A DNA stretch of 23,694 bases from Candidatus Peribacteraceae bacterium (GCA_013140485.1 JABFSS010000124.1:1-23694), one strand, 5' to 3'. Positions 14,382 to 22,499 are shown, counted from the first letter of the stretch. Numbers and translations: made by a program. Notes: generated by a model not told the origin, from the sequence alone.

Positions 14382-14387
14382 TACAAT
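14382..14387 (+). promoter_or_regulatory. -10 box (TACAAT) of the M20 peptidase gene
   Basis: TACAAT lies 8 nt before the ATG at 14396, immediately after the terminator hairpin of the previous gene. No Shine-Dalgarno sequence is present. The site supports choosing the ATG at 14396 rather than the in-frame ATG at 14324, which lies before the terminator. Confidence 0.55.
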
Positions 14388-14395
14388 CTTCCTGC

Positions 14396-15475
14396 ATGTC
14401 CGCTCTCCTCGATCATCTCCAGACCTTCATCGCGTTTCGGACAGTTGGAAATGATTCCGCAACGAAGGCTGCGTGTCTCGACTGGATAGAGACGACGTTC
14501 CTCTCGTCGTCCGGGTTGGAGCTCGTTCGGGGCGACGTGCAAGGAGCGTCGTACGTCTTTCTTCGCCATCCGAAGCCAAAAATGCTGTGGTTTGGGCATA
14601 CCGATGTGGTGCCGGGATCGGATGACCAGTTCACCCTCACATCCCGCGATGGCAGGGCGTACGGCCGCGGCGTCAAAGACATGAAGGGCGCGGACCTGAC
14701 GTTCCTCATCGCGTACAAAGAAGCGTGTGACAGAGGCGCGGTTCCTCCCGTCAGCGTCCTCCTCACAAGCGACGAGGAGACGGGCGGCCACACCCCGGGC
14801 GAACTCCTCGACGCAGGAACCCTGGGAGTGATTCCGGTCGCCTTCACTCCCGATACCGGCGATACCGACGCCATCGTGACGGAAATGAAGGGTGCGCTCT
14901 GGGTCCGGGTGGTCGCGACGGGCAAGAGCGGCCACGCGGCGATGCCGTGGAAGAGCGAGAACCCGGTTCCCGTTTTGATGGAGGCAGTCGCGGCGCTTCA
15001 GAAGAAATTTCCACAGCCCTCCGGCGATGCGTGGGGCGTCACTCTCACGCCGACCTTGCTCAGTGGCAGCGATGCGAGGAACCGCATTCCCGACGAAGCA
15101 AGTTGCACCGTCGATGTCCGCTTCCCGCCCACCGTCTGCAAGACGCCCGGCGAGATGTTCTCGTTGCTCCAGAAACTGGTCCCGGCCGGCTGCCGTCTGG
15201 AGATCGTCGAGAGCGCGGATCCCATGTTCTGCGACCCTGCCCACCCTCTCGTCCGGCAGATCAAAGCCGTTGCCGATGCGGTGACCGGCTCTTCCATCCC
15301 GATCGGCCGCGACTATGGTTCGTCCGACGCGCGCTTCTTCACCGCTCGAGGCATTCCGGCCTTTCTCTACGGTCCGGTCGGCGGAGATCTCCATGGCGCG
15401 AAGGAATGGGTGTCCGTGAAATCGCTGGAGGAGCATGTGGAGATCAATCGGAGATTGTTCAAGGAGCTTTCTTGA
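14396..15475 (+). CDS. M20-family zinc metallopeptidase/deacylase
   Basis: 359 residues from the ATG at 14396. Metal-binding motifs of the M20 family are clear: FGHTDVVPG (H68, D70), YGRGVKDMKGADL (D95), LTSDEETGGHTPGE (E127, E128), a D in TPDTGDTDAI, and a C-terminal H in GGDLHGAKEW. The dimerisation domain lies between, beginning near GKSGHAAMPWKSENP. Members include succinyl-diaminopimelate desuccinylase, acetylornithine deacetylase and peptidases; the usual G-E-P-T motif is replaced by PDTGD, so I do not assign a substrate. No signal peptide. It ends 2 bases before the convergent Cys-rich gene, leaving no space for a separate terminator. Confidence 0.9.
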   Translation: MSALLDHLQTFIAFRTVGNDSATKAACLDWIETTFLSSSGLELVRGDVQGASYVFLRHPKPKMLWFGHTDVVPGSDDQFTLTSRDGRAYGRGVKDMKGADLTFLIAYKEACDRGAVPPVSVLLTSDEETGGHTPGELLDAGTLGVIPVAFTPDTGDTDAIVTEMKGALWVRVVATGKSGHAAMPWKSENPVPVLMEAVAALQKKFPQPSGDAWGVTLTPTLLSGSDARNRIPDEASCTVDVRFPPTVCKTPGEMFSLLQKLVPAGCRLEIVESADPMFCDPAHPLVRQIKAVADAVTGSSIPIGRDYGSSDARFFTARGIPAFLYGPVGGDLHGAKEWVSVKSLEEHVEINRRLFKELS

Positions 15476-15477
15476 GA

Positions 15478-17190
15478 TCAATAAACTTCTTTGAGATAAC
15501 ACTTTTCACAGTAGACCTTCTCTTTTCGATCCGCCGCATAGGTTGAGGTGATCTGCTTCGCGCATTTGCTGCAGATTCGTTCATGGAGCGTGCGGGGCCG
15601 CCGCAGCGCCATTCGGCGCCGATGCCGCTCATCGGGGTGGAGGCGGGGGACCGGGAGCGCGTGCAGCCGGTAGAAGTCGAGTTCCTGTTTGACGATCTTG
15701 AACGGCCGTCCGGTCGCTTCGCACGTGATTGCCCAGTTGGTGACATCATCGGGAACCTGTGCGATGTCTGCCGGTAACTTCTGCGCCGGAATGGTCTTGG
15801 TCACTTGCGGCATGTCTTCTTCTTTCCCGTACCATTGCCATCCGCGTTTCCGAATTTCCTTCTCCGTGAGCGGATAGTGATCCATCGCGACGGTTTCGTT
15901 GTAGCAGAACGGCGAATGCGTGACCGGGAAATATTCCCCCCATTCTTGCCCCGCGAAGCTCCCGTCCGAGGAGCGAAGTGGGGTCATCATATGTTCGATT
16001 ATCCGCGGCACGAGTCTCTCATAGTCGTGTTTCTCATATTTCTTATTCAAAATGCAGAATTGTTTGTTCCGGATTCCTATGCATCCGAACAAGCCGGCAC
16101 TGGCGTGCGAGATATCGGTGTAACAGGAATCTTTCACGCCCCACGCGCCGCTTGTCACGATCACGTTGTATGATCCATATCCCACACTCATGCCTTCGTA
16201 GACGAGCTGGACGTCGGTGGCGTGGCAGATGTCCATGGCGTCTTTGATGCGGAACGCGGTGGCGACGTAGGCGCAGTCTTCGCCGTACGACAAATCAAAG
16301 CAGTGCCTCAGATCCCGGGAATTGCCCAGGTAATTCCCCGACACATTCTCGCAATTGAGGATTTCCAGATGTTTGTGAATGCTTCCCGCGGCCAATGCGT
16401 CACATTGTTTCTGCAACGCCGGAAGTTTCCCGTCCCGAAGATCGTTGAGAAGCTGCGCTTTTCGTTTCGCGTACTCTTCCGGCGACAGTTGCTTGTTCAT
16501 CACGCAGTGCTGATTGTTGCGGAGATTCGTGCAGAGAAAGCAATCCCGGCAGCCTTTGCAATCGCTCAGGAAAGCCGAGGAGCTGCAGTTGCTGCAGTCC
16601 TTCGAGAAGAACACTTCGTTGCACTTCTCCACGTCCGTCACCTCGTAGCAGTGCGTCGATTCGAAACACTGCAGCGTATCCACGCAGGAGTCGCATTTGA
16701 TGACCTGCGTGCCGTAGAGGCATTGCCGGTCGTACTCCGCCGCGAAGATCAGGTAGCAATCTTTGTTGTAGCCCGAGAGATTCACATATTCAGAATTTTC
16801 ATTGTTGACGACGTGCAACGCGATGCGCGGAACAGCTGTCCGCAATTCGTGGAATTGCTCGAAGAACGGGCGGGAGAAGTCAATCTCACGTCCGAAGGAG
16901 AGGGGATCCCACGCGTCGCCCCACCAGCACTCGGTGCAGTAGACCGTGTACGGTTTGTCGGGCGAGTACGAGGACACCATGCTCTTTTTGCACAAATCGC
17001 AGTTGCGGCGGTGGAGCGTGTGCTCGTTGCGGAACGCCATGCGGCGCTGCATGCGGCAGTCGGGGCAGTGCGTGGGCGCCGGGAGCAAATATTTTTTGTC
17101 GAACCACACGGGGGAAATCTTCTCGAGGAAGGCCATGTCCTCTGGAGAGACATCGAAACTTTGCCGGCATTGAGCGCAGGTCGTCGGCAT
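15478..17190 (-). CDS. Cys-rich zinc-ribbon/Cys-ladder protein, copy 2
   Basis: 570 residues from the ATG at 17190, which shares its A with the TGA of the upstream paralogue (TGATG), so translation is probably coupled. Order: an N-terminal double zinc ribbon (C5/C8, C42/C45, C64/C67, C85/C88); the linker DPLSFGREIDFSRPFFEQFHEL; Cys-rich module 1 ending in CVMNKQLSPEEYAKRK (229-244); module 2 ending in CILNKKYEKHDYERLVPRIIEHM (379-401); and a C-terminal ribbon. In the C-terminal ribbon the first site is degraded (C490-EAT, H518-PDE in place of CPDC) while C540/C543 and C561/C564 remain. I recall this architecture as widespread in CPR genomes and of unknown function. Odd: a palindrome at 15949-15983 adds about 10 residues (TPLRSSDGSFAGQ) after IIEHM that the paralogue lacks. 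Confidence 0.85.
   Translation of the reverse strand: MPTTCAQCRQSFDVSPEDMAFLEKISPVWFDKKYLLPAPTHCPDCRMQRRMAFRNEHTLHRRNCDLCKKSMVSSYSPDKPYTVYCTECWWGDAWDPLSFGREIDFSRPFFEQFHELRTAVPRIALHVVNNENSEYVNLSGYNKDCYLIFAAEYDRQCLYGTQVIKCDSCVDTLQCFESTHCYEVTDVEKCNEVFFSKDCSNCSSSAFLSDCKGCRDCFLCTNLRNNQHCVMNKQLSPEEYAKRKAQLLNDLRDGKLPALQKQCDALAAGSIHKHLEILNCENVSGNYLGNSRDLRHCFDLSYGEDCAYVATAFRIKDAMDICHATDVQLVYEGMSVGYGSYNVIVTSGAWGVKDSCYTDISHASAGLFGCIGIRNKQFCILNKKYEKHDYERLVPRIIEHMMTPLRSSDGSFAGQEWGEYFPVTHSPFCYNETVAMDHYPLTEKEIRKRGWQWYGKEEDMPQVTKTIPAQKLPADIAQVPDDVTNWAITCEATGRPFKIVKQELDFYRLHALPVPRLHPDERHRRRMALRRPRTLHERICSKCAKQITSTYAADRKEKVYCEKCYLKEVY
15949..15983. repeat. Inverted repeat inside the 570-residue Cys-rich gene
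   Basis: The layout is symmetric: CCCC, 5 nt, GCTCC, 7-nt centre, GGAGC, 5 nt, GGGG. It coincides with a segment that interrupts the alignment with the neighbouring paralogue (IIEHM-insert-EWGEYFP against IIEHMKRTGEWGEFFP). It is in frame. Confidence 0.7.
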
Positions 17191-18863
17191 CAATACACTT
17201 CGGAAAGATAGCATTTATCACAATAGACCTTCTCCGTTCTCTCCGGCGCGTAGGTGGTCTCCACTGCCTTCCCGCACTTCTGACATTGCCGTGACCAGAG
17301 TTTCTTGGGATTTTTGAGCGAGAAACGGCGGCGGTAGCGTTCGTCGGGATGCTCATGGGGGACGGGGATCCGGTGAGCGCGGTAGAAGTCGAGTTCCTGC
17401 TTCACGATGCGGAACGGACGGTCGCTGACGGAGCACCGGATGGCCCAGTTCAGAATGTCATCGGGAACGTCCCCGATCGCGTCGGGCAACTTGCCGGCCG
17501 GAATGATCTTCTGCACGGAAGAGACCTCTTCGGGAACGTCGTTCCACGAAAATCCTTCCGCGACCGCTTGTTCGCGCTGCATCGGGAAGTAATCGTTCGC
17601 CGTCGACTCGTTGTAACCAAAGGACGATGACGTGCGCGGGAAAAATTCTCCCCACTCGCCCGTCCGCTTCATGTGCTCGATGATCTTGCCCCGGAGGTCG
17701 CGATAGTCCGTTTCGGAGTACTGCGTGTTGAGGATGCAATGACGCTTTTTGTTGAGACTTGCGCAGCCGAAGCAGTGCTGCGAGTTCAGAATCCAATCGC
17801 AATAGTCGACATTCTGCGAATCGAAGACGGAGAAACAGCAGGCGGAATCGTACGTCGCGATGCCGGTTTGGATGTTGTAGCAGAGCTCCATCTGATGGCC
17901 GACGAATCCCGAGTTCACGATGTTCTTGCCCTTCACCGCGAGGACCGTGTCCGTGACTTCTTCGCAGTCCCACACGTCGAAACAGTGACGGCAGTTCTTG
18001 GAGTTGTGGATGTAATCCCCGGTGCAATTCTCGGCATTCAGGATGTGCGCGTACTTCACGATGCGTTTGCCAAGGAGCGTCAGGAATTCGCGCCAGTTAT
18101 TTTCTTGCCGCGACCATGTACCGTTCAGCAGGTCTTTCTTGCACTTTTCATACTCTTCCTTCGTCAGCTGTTCGTTCTGGATACAGAACGATTTCTGCGC
18201 GAGGTTGGTGCAGAGGATGCAGTCATGACAACCGATACAGTCGCTGATGAACGCGCAGCCGGTACAGTTTTTGCTGTCGAACGTGAATCGGCAACCGTAG
18301 CAGTTGAAAGAGCTGCCGGTTTCGTAACACTGCTCGTTATCGTTGCTGAAGTCGCAATCAACGGCGTTGCGGTTGCGCATGCAGAGTTCGCCGTAGAGGA
18401 CGTCCTCGTTGAAGTCGCCGCCGAAGACCATGTACGAATTCTTGTTCCCTTCGCACATGTTGCAGAAGTCGCTGTTCTCGGGGCGGATGTTGGTCAGCGC
18501 CAGCCGCGGAACGGCGGACACGAGTTCGTGGAATTGTTCGAAGAACGGGCGGCTGAAGTCAAAGGGTCTTCCATACGACAGCGCATCCCATCCGTCGCCG
18601 TACCACGCCTCGCTGCAGTACACCGGCTGTGGCTTTGCTCTCAAGGAGGCCCCTTTGGGGCCGGGCGCGTAGTTTGAGATGATCTCCGTGCCTGTGAAAT
18701 CGCACTTTCTGCGGTACAACTTCCTCCCGTTGCGGAAGGCCATCCGCTGCTTCTGGCGGCAGACGAAGCAGAGGGGTTGCGTCACAAATCCCTTCGCGTC
18801 GCAGACGGCTTTCTCTTGGGGAGAGACGGAGAATGACGTCGCGCAGAGCTCACACGTGGGCAT
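17190..18863 (-). CDS. Cys-rich zinc-ribbon/Cys-ladder protein, copy 1
   Basis: 557 residues from the ATG at 18863, chosen because it aligns with the paralogue start (MPTC) and has a TATACT 8 nt upstream; the frame is open to 19121. Same order as copy 2: N-terminal ribbons, the FDFSRPFFEQFHEL linker (101-114), Cys-rich module 1 ending CIQNEQLTKEEYEKCK (227-242), module 2 ending CILNTQYSETDYRDLRGKIIEHM (376-398), C-terminal ribbon. The first N-terminal site is intact (C4/C7, C32/C35), but the second is degraded (C54-DFT, C83-SEA). The C-terminal first site is lost as in copy 2 (C477-SVS, H505-PDE), while C527/C530 and C548/C551 remain. A GC hairpin at 18648-18662 lies in an extra segment, PGPKGASLRAK, within the degraded ribbon. 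Function unknown; metal binding is likely. Confidence 0.85.
   Translation of the reverse strand: MPTCELCATSFSVSPQEKAVCDAKGFVTQPLCFVCRQKQRMAFRNGRKLYRRKCDFTGTEIISNYAPGPKGASLRAKPQPVYCSEAWYGDGWDALSYGRPFDFSRPFFEQFHELVSAVPRLALTNIRPENSDFCNMCEGNKNSYMVFGGDFNEDVLYGELCMRNRNAVDCDFSNDNEQCYETGSSFNCYGCRFTFDSKNCTGCAFISDCIGCHDCILCTNLAQKSFCIQNEQLTKEEYEKCKKDLLNGTWSRQENNWREFLTLLGKRIVKYAHILNAENCTGDYIHNSKNCRHCFDVWDCEEVTDTVLAVKGKNIVNSGFVGHQMELCYNIQTGIATYDSACCFSVFDSQNVDYCDWILNSQHCFGCASLNKKRHCILNTQYSETDYRDLRGKIIEHMKRTGEWGEFFPRTSSSFGYNESTANDYFPMQREQAVAEGFSWNDVPEEVSSVQKIIPAGKLPDAIGDVPDDILNWAIRCSVSDRPFRIVKQELDFYRAHRIPVPHEHPDERYRRRFSLKNPKKLWSRQCQKCGKAVETTYAPERTEKVYCDKCYLSEVY
18648..18662. repeat. GC hairpin inside the 557-residue Cys-rich gene
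   Basis: GGCCCC-TTT-GGGGCC is a perfect 6-bp stem with a 3-nt loop. It encodes part of GPKGAS, a segment of about 9 residues that the paralogue lacks (YAP-insert-QPVYC against YSPDKPYTVYC). It is in frame. Confidence 0.6.
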
Positions 18864-18871
18864 GGAGGGAG

Positions 18872-18877
18872 AGTATA
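18872..18877 (-). promoter_or_regulatory. -10 box (TATACT) of the Cys-rich gene pair
   Basis: On the minus strand TATACT ends 8 nt before the ATG at 18863. The leader between them is CTCCCTCC, the opposite of a Shine-Dalgarno sequence. It lies in the 44-base gap after the preceding gene, so the Cys-rich pair can be transcribed alone. Confidence 0.55.
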
Positions 18878-18907
18878 CACTTCGAAAAAAAGCCGTTACA
18901 TGGCCAC

Positions 18908-19495
18908 TTATGCAGCTGCCTCCGATTTCTGCATTCCGGTACGGTTTTTCTTTTCCGGCGCGATCGGATGAAAGTCGTTTGGCTCTGCCGAGGTGAGACA
19001 ACTTTTTATTTTTTCCACCACCATGCGTCCATAGTAGAGGATGCTCATGGTATGTCCGAAATGTTCCAGTACTTCTTCGCGGGTCATTCGCTTCCAGCCG
19101 TTTTGGTGCATGGAGAACCAATACCCGTTTTCAAAGACGACACGCGTTCCATTCGCTTCATTTGCATCGTCGTCATTCATATCCTGCGTTAAATATCTGA
19201 CTCGAAAATCGTGCGGACGCAATTCATTCGGCCGTAAATCTTTCTCTGATTTTTCCCATATTTCCTTCGCTTTTTCCGCAGGCAACATTCCTCTCGAGAC
19301 GAGCGATTGAAGGTGCAGTCGGTAGAGGGTTCTGTATTGTTCATGTAGTACTTCAACCGGAGCGCCGTTTGCCAGACTTTCATGGTAGACAATATATGCC
19401 GCCTGAAAATCGGTCTGTTGCTGGCTCGCTGAGTCATCGTGTTCGTTGTCCGCAGACTGTGCAGGTGTTTGGCCGTTTTTTTCGTGGGCTTGCAT
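18908..19495 (-). CDS. Hypothetical protein
   Basis: 195 residues from the ATG at 19495; a TTG at 19510 is the alternative start. The N-terminal 35 residues are polar and probably disordered (EKNGQTPAQSADNEHDDSASQQQ). A helical region follows (FQAAYIVYHESLANGAPVEVLHEQYRTLYRLHLQSLVSRG, then KAKEIWEKSEKDL), and then a block with aromatic residues (VVFENGYWFSMHQNGWKRMTREEVLEHFGHTMSILYYGRMVVEKI). No signal peptide, membrane segment or known motif. It lies between the Tat-exported protein and the Cys-rich pair on the same strand. I do not recognise the family. Confidence 0.7.
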   Translation of the reverse strand: MQAHEKNGQTPAQSADNEHDDSASQQQTDFQAAYIVYHESLANGAPVEVLHEQYRTLYRLHLQSLVSRGMLPAEKAKEIWEKSEKDLRPNELRPHDFRVRYLTQDMNDDDANEANGTRVVFENGYWFSMHQNGWKRMTREEVLEHFGHTMSILYYGRMVVEKIKSCLTSAEPNDFHPIAPEKKNRTGMQKSEAAA

Positions 19496-19540
19496 AAGAA
19501 AAGGGGGCAATGTTAGCAGTTATTCGATGCAAAAATCCAG

Positions 19541-19554
19541 CCGGAGAAACGGCT
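19541..19554 (-). terminator. Weak hairpin in the gap after the Tat-exported gene
   Basis: On the minus strand GCCG-6 nt-CGGC is followed by TGGATTTTT. The stem is only 4 bp. It lies in the 175-base gap 19496-19670, where I see no gene; it could end transcription of the gene at 19671-20720. Confidence 0.3.
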
Positions 19555-19670
19555 TATTCGCGGCTTTCTTCAACCGTTATGCGCAAAAGCGGAGCACAGC
19601 CTTCGGCATGCATCTCCGTGCACATTTACGCGGTCGAGTGCCCGTTGCGGACTGTTCTCTGGAAAGCTGC

Positions 19671-20720
19671 TCATTCGCGCGGGACATTCCACGTTTCCAC
19701 TTTCAACTTGCGATCGGCATACTCCTGCCCAAGGGTGGGGTCTCTTGCCAAATCGTGTTCATACTCCTGCTTGAGAGCGTTCATATCGCCCTGACCGCCG
19801 AGAATGATCTTGTGAGGAATATCACGCGGTAATCCGATATCAGCCCGGTCGTGCATGCCGTGGCCCGACTTGAGTGCAAGAGTGGCGCAGAGGAACGCGT
19901 CGTGTTTCATGGTTTGCGATCCGCCGATATGACTGACGTTGTATGCGTGAGCTCCGCCCTGTTCGGTGTTCAGAACTTTGTCCTGCAGTGTGTTCACGAA
20001 CGTGATGCCTCCTGCATGATTTCCATCCTGCACGAAATTGTCTTCGGGAAATGGAGACATCTCAACTTGCACAGGAACACCTTCCTCTCGGGCAATTCTG
20101 CGCACTTCTTCGAGCAAGAGCATTGCACCTGCACGAGCTTCATTGACGATTGTCGTCGGATTGATATCTGTCCTTCCTTTGTTATGAAGGGACAATTTTG
20201 CAGCACCGCATTTTCCTCCAAGATGCGGGTTCAGACGAATACGAACTGGCCGACGACTCCGCTCGAATTTCACCCGGGCTTTTGCGACGATATTCCGTGA
20301 GAGTCTTTCGCGTCCATCCGGGGTGAGAAGTACCCCAACGCCGGCAACACCGTGTGCGGTTCCGCGGCGCTTGCGCTCATCAACACAGTTGACGTCAATT
20401 TCCAAGACGTCCTCTTCCGGAATCAAGATGCGGTTCGGGCCATGTTGCAGCTGATCGTAATATCGTTGTGGGCCCTGCGCTTCGAGCTGGATCAATTGAT
20501 CTCGATTTCGAATCAGTACCTGCCGAACGTCTTCCGTGACAGGTGGTGCTTCGTGACCGTGATCGTCGTGTCCTGGCGCATGAAGCCATTTCCCGATGTC
20601 GTCTTTTACATAGAGCAAAGTCCCGATAGCGGCGGCGGTACCCACTGTTCCGATTAAAAATCCCCGGCGGGTCACGCCTTCACGCTGCTGGTTATTTTGG
20701 TCAGGACGGTTGATTCTCAT
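19671..20720 (-). CDS. Tat-exported protein with beta-carbonic-anhydrase-like metal motifs
   Basis: 349 residues. The N-terminus has a twin-arginine signal: T17-R18-R19-G-F-L followed by a hydrophobic stretch (IGTVGTAAAIGTLLYV), so export in folded form is expected; the hydrophobic part may stay as an anchor. A His/Asp-rich segment follows (PGHDDHGHEAPP). The mature part contains C112-V-D114-E-R116 and, 54 residues later, H166-LGGK-C171-G. Beta-carbonic anhydrases bind zinc through C-x-D-x-R and, about 55 residues on, H-x2-C-G; here the second motif has four residues instead of two. The C-terminal half (HIGGSQTMKHDAFLCATLAL and others) is unfamiliar. The adjacent SulP transporter favours a role in CO2/bicarbonate chemistry, but this is inference; a metal-binding exported protein of other function is possible. 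Confidence 0.75.
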   Translation of the reverse strand: MRINRPDQNNQQREGVTRRGFLIGTVGTAAAIGTLLYVKDDIGKWLHAPGHDDHGHEAPPVTEDVRQVLIRNRDQLIQLEAQGPQRYYDQLQHGPNRILIPEEDVLEIDVNCVDERKRRGTAHGVAGVGVLLTPDGRERLSRNIVAKARVKFERSRRPVRIRLNPHLGGKCGAAKLSLHNKGRTDINPTTIVNEARAGAMLLLEEVRRIAREEGVPVQVEMSPFPEDNFVQDGNHAGGITFVNTLQDKVLNTEQGGAHAYNVSHIGGSQTMKHDAFLCATLALKSGHGMHDRADIGLPRDIPHKIILGGQGDMNALKQEYEHDLARDPTLGQEYADRKLKVETWNVPRE

Positions 20721-20725
20721 AATAT

Positions 20726-20753
20726 ATTATAACAAAATAATGATTAAAGTCAA
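20726..20753 (-). promoter_or_regulatory. Promoter of the Tat-exported gene
   Basis: On the minus strand TTGACT (complement of 20748-20753), a 16-nt spacer and a consensus TATAAT (complement of 20726-20731). The ATG follows after only 5 nt, so transcription should start at or next to the start codon. This is the strongest promoter in the window and the clearest leaderless case. Confidence 0.7.
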
Positions 20754-20785
20754 ATACTGTTCCGATAACCATCATCCAGATTTCG

Positions 20786-20814
20786 GCGGGGAAATCAAGG
20801 GTCTAAGACCCCGC
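20786..20814. terminator. Hairpin between SulP and the Tat-exported gene
   Basis: GCGGGG (20786-20791) pairs with CCCCGC (20809-20814), and an alternative inner hairpin GGGTCT-A-AGACCC lies at 20799-20811. It sits 25 bases after the SulP stop and before the promoter of the next gene. No T tract follows on the minus strand, so termination is uncertain. Confidence 0.35.
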
Positions 20815-20838
20815 TTTGCCCGCAGCCAGCATCGTCAT

Positions 20839-22491
20839 TTACCGCAATGGGAAGCCTAAATACATGAGAGCATCCGTCGAGCTGTCGAATACTTTACTGT
20901 CACTTTCCATCTGCCGGAACCAGCCGGTCTTGCGGAGCATCTTCCTGTTAGACGCGCTCACCGCGGTCAGGATCACGTTGATATCCTGCGCCTGCCGTTC
21001 CGCGATGATTTCCCCGAGCGCGTGCAAACCGTCGACGTCCAGGAAGAAGAGATTGCGAAAGCTCAGGATGAGCGTTTTGCACGTGAGACGCTTGATCGAA
21101 TGCGTATGCGATTCGGCATTGAAGTACGTCAACTCGCCCGCGAACCGGTACACGGTGACGTCGCCGTGGTCCTGTTGTTCGTGCAGCGTGCTGGCCGACA
21201 GCCGCCCGATGACTTTGCGGTCGCGGTGGATGGTGATGTCGCTGCGGCCGATGGAGAGATGCTGCACGAAGATCAGCAGGGCGACGACGGAGCCCGCCAT
21301 GAGACCGACGATCGGATCCCAGAGCACCGTGGTCACCGCGACCAGCATGGCGACGATGAACATCGTGCGGTCCAGCCGGGCAAGCTCCAACCAATGATCC
21401 TTTTCCACCATGCGAATCGCGACGTAGACGAGGATCGCGGCCACGACGGGGAGTGGAAGATATTGGAACTGCGTAAAGAACATCAGCGCGATCAGGAAGA
21501 CAAACACCGAGTTCAAGAACGCCGACATCCGTGAATGCGCTCCGCTCTTCACGTTGAGCGTGGTTCGGGCGTGTGCCGCGGTCGCCGGGAGCCCGCCGGC
21601 AAGACCGGAAATGATATTTGCGAGCGCCAGGCCGAACACTTCGCGACGCTGGTCATGCCGCGTGTTGGTCATTGCGTCCGCAACTTTCGCCGAGATCAGG
21701 GTTTCGAGAATCGCCACGGTCGCGATCACTATCACGCTCTGGCCGAGGACCACGGTGAGCGGCGGCATCTGGAACCCCGGGAAGGCGATGATCTGCATGC
21801 GCATCGTGCCGTACGTGGTGAGCAGCGTTTCGAATTGCCACGGACTCCATCCCATTGAAGCGGCATAGCCGAGCGCCAGGCCGCCCGCTGCGACGATGAT
21901 CGGGCTGGGGATGCGCGGCATGTATTTCAGGATGAGGAAGAGCAGTGCGAGGGAAACGGCGAAGAGGCCGACGGCAGGCCAGCTCACGTCCCCGATATGC
22001 CGGAAGGATTCAATCATATTGTCCGTCAGGTGTTCGTGGACGTGCAGTTCCGTGAGGCCCACGGCAAAATTCAGGTGGCTCACGGCGATGATAAACGCCA
22101 GTCCGAGCGTGAAACCGTGCGTCACGGCGGAGGGGATAAAGATGATGTACCGGTCCCAGCGCAGCATGTAGAACACGAAGATCAGGATTCCCGAGAGAAC
22201 CGCGAGCACCGGAAGCGCCCCGACGCCGTAGCGGAACGACGCGGCCGCGAGCACGCCGGAGAGCGCGCCCGTGGGTCCGATGATGTTGTAGTTGCTGCCG
22301 CCGAAAATGGAGGCGACGATGCCCGCCCAGATCGCCGTGATCACGCCCATCACCGGCGTTGCCCCCGCCGCGATCGCGAGGGAAACGGAGAGGGGAATCG
22401 AGACAAGGGAGACCGTCACTCCCGATTTCCAGTTCTGGCCGATCTGGCGACCGACCGTGCGGGGAGAGAGGAAGGACAAGGGGGAAGACAT
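20839..22491 (-). CDS. SulP (SLC26) family anion transporter with STAS domain
   Basis: 550 residues. The membrane part (about 20-430) has the family blocks VSLVSIPLSVSLAIAAGATPVMG near the start, NYNIIGPTGALSGVL, and the signature region GLAGGLPATAAHARTTLNVKSGAHSRMSAFLN near residue 320, with about 11-14 hydrophobic segments. A cytosolic STAS domain follows (about 440-550; VTVYRFAGELTYFNAE, LILSFRNLFFLDVDGLHAL). SulP proteins carry sulfate, bicarbonate or other anions, often with sodium or proton coupling; the substrate cannot be read directly. The adjacent gene, with carbonic-anhydrase-like motifs, makes bicarbonate the best guess. The ATG is preceded by TATATT at 8 nt. Confidence 0.93.
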   Translation of the reverse strand: MSSPLSFLSPRTVGRQIGQNWKSGVTVSLVSIPLSVSLAIAAGATPVMGVITAIWAGIVASIFGGSNYNIIGPTGALSGVLAAASFRYGVGALPVLAVLSGILIFVFYMLRWDRYIIFIPSAVTHGFTLGLAFIIAVSHLNFAVGLTELHVHEHLTDNMIESFRHIGDVSWPAVGLFAVSLALLFLILKYMPRIPSPIIVAAGGLALGYAASMGWSPWQFETLLTTYGTMRMQIIAFPGFQMPPLTVVLGQSVIVIATVAILETLISAKVADAMTNTRHDQRREVFGLALANIISGLAGGLPATAAHARTTLNVKSGAHSRMSAFLNSVFVFLIALMFFTQFQYLPLPVVAAILVYVAIRMVEKDHWLELARLDRTMFIVAMLVAVTTVLWDPIVGLMAGSVVALLIFVQHLSIGRSDITIHRDRKVIGRLSASTLHEQQDHGDVTVYRFAGELTYFNAESHTHSIKRLTCKTLILSFRNLFFLDVDGLHALGEIIAERQAQDINVILTAVSASNRKMLRKTGWFRQMESDSKVFDSSTDALMYLGFPLR

Positions 22492-22499
22492 TATTTGAA

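Noticed and set aside
14324..14395. N-terminal extension of the M20 protein from an ATG at 14324
   Set aside because: It would translate the intrinsic terminator; a -10 box sits just before the ATG at 14396.
14381..15502. Long minus-strand frame opposite the M20 gene
   Set aside because: The M20 metal-binding motifs fix the plus strand as coding.
17673..18677. Long plus-strand frame opposite Cys-rich copy 1
   Set aside because: Same reason: an antisense shadow of Cys-rich codons.
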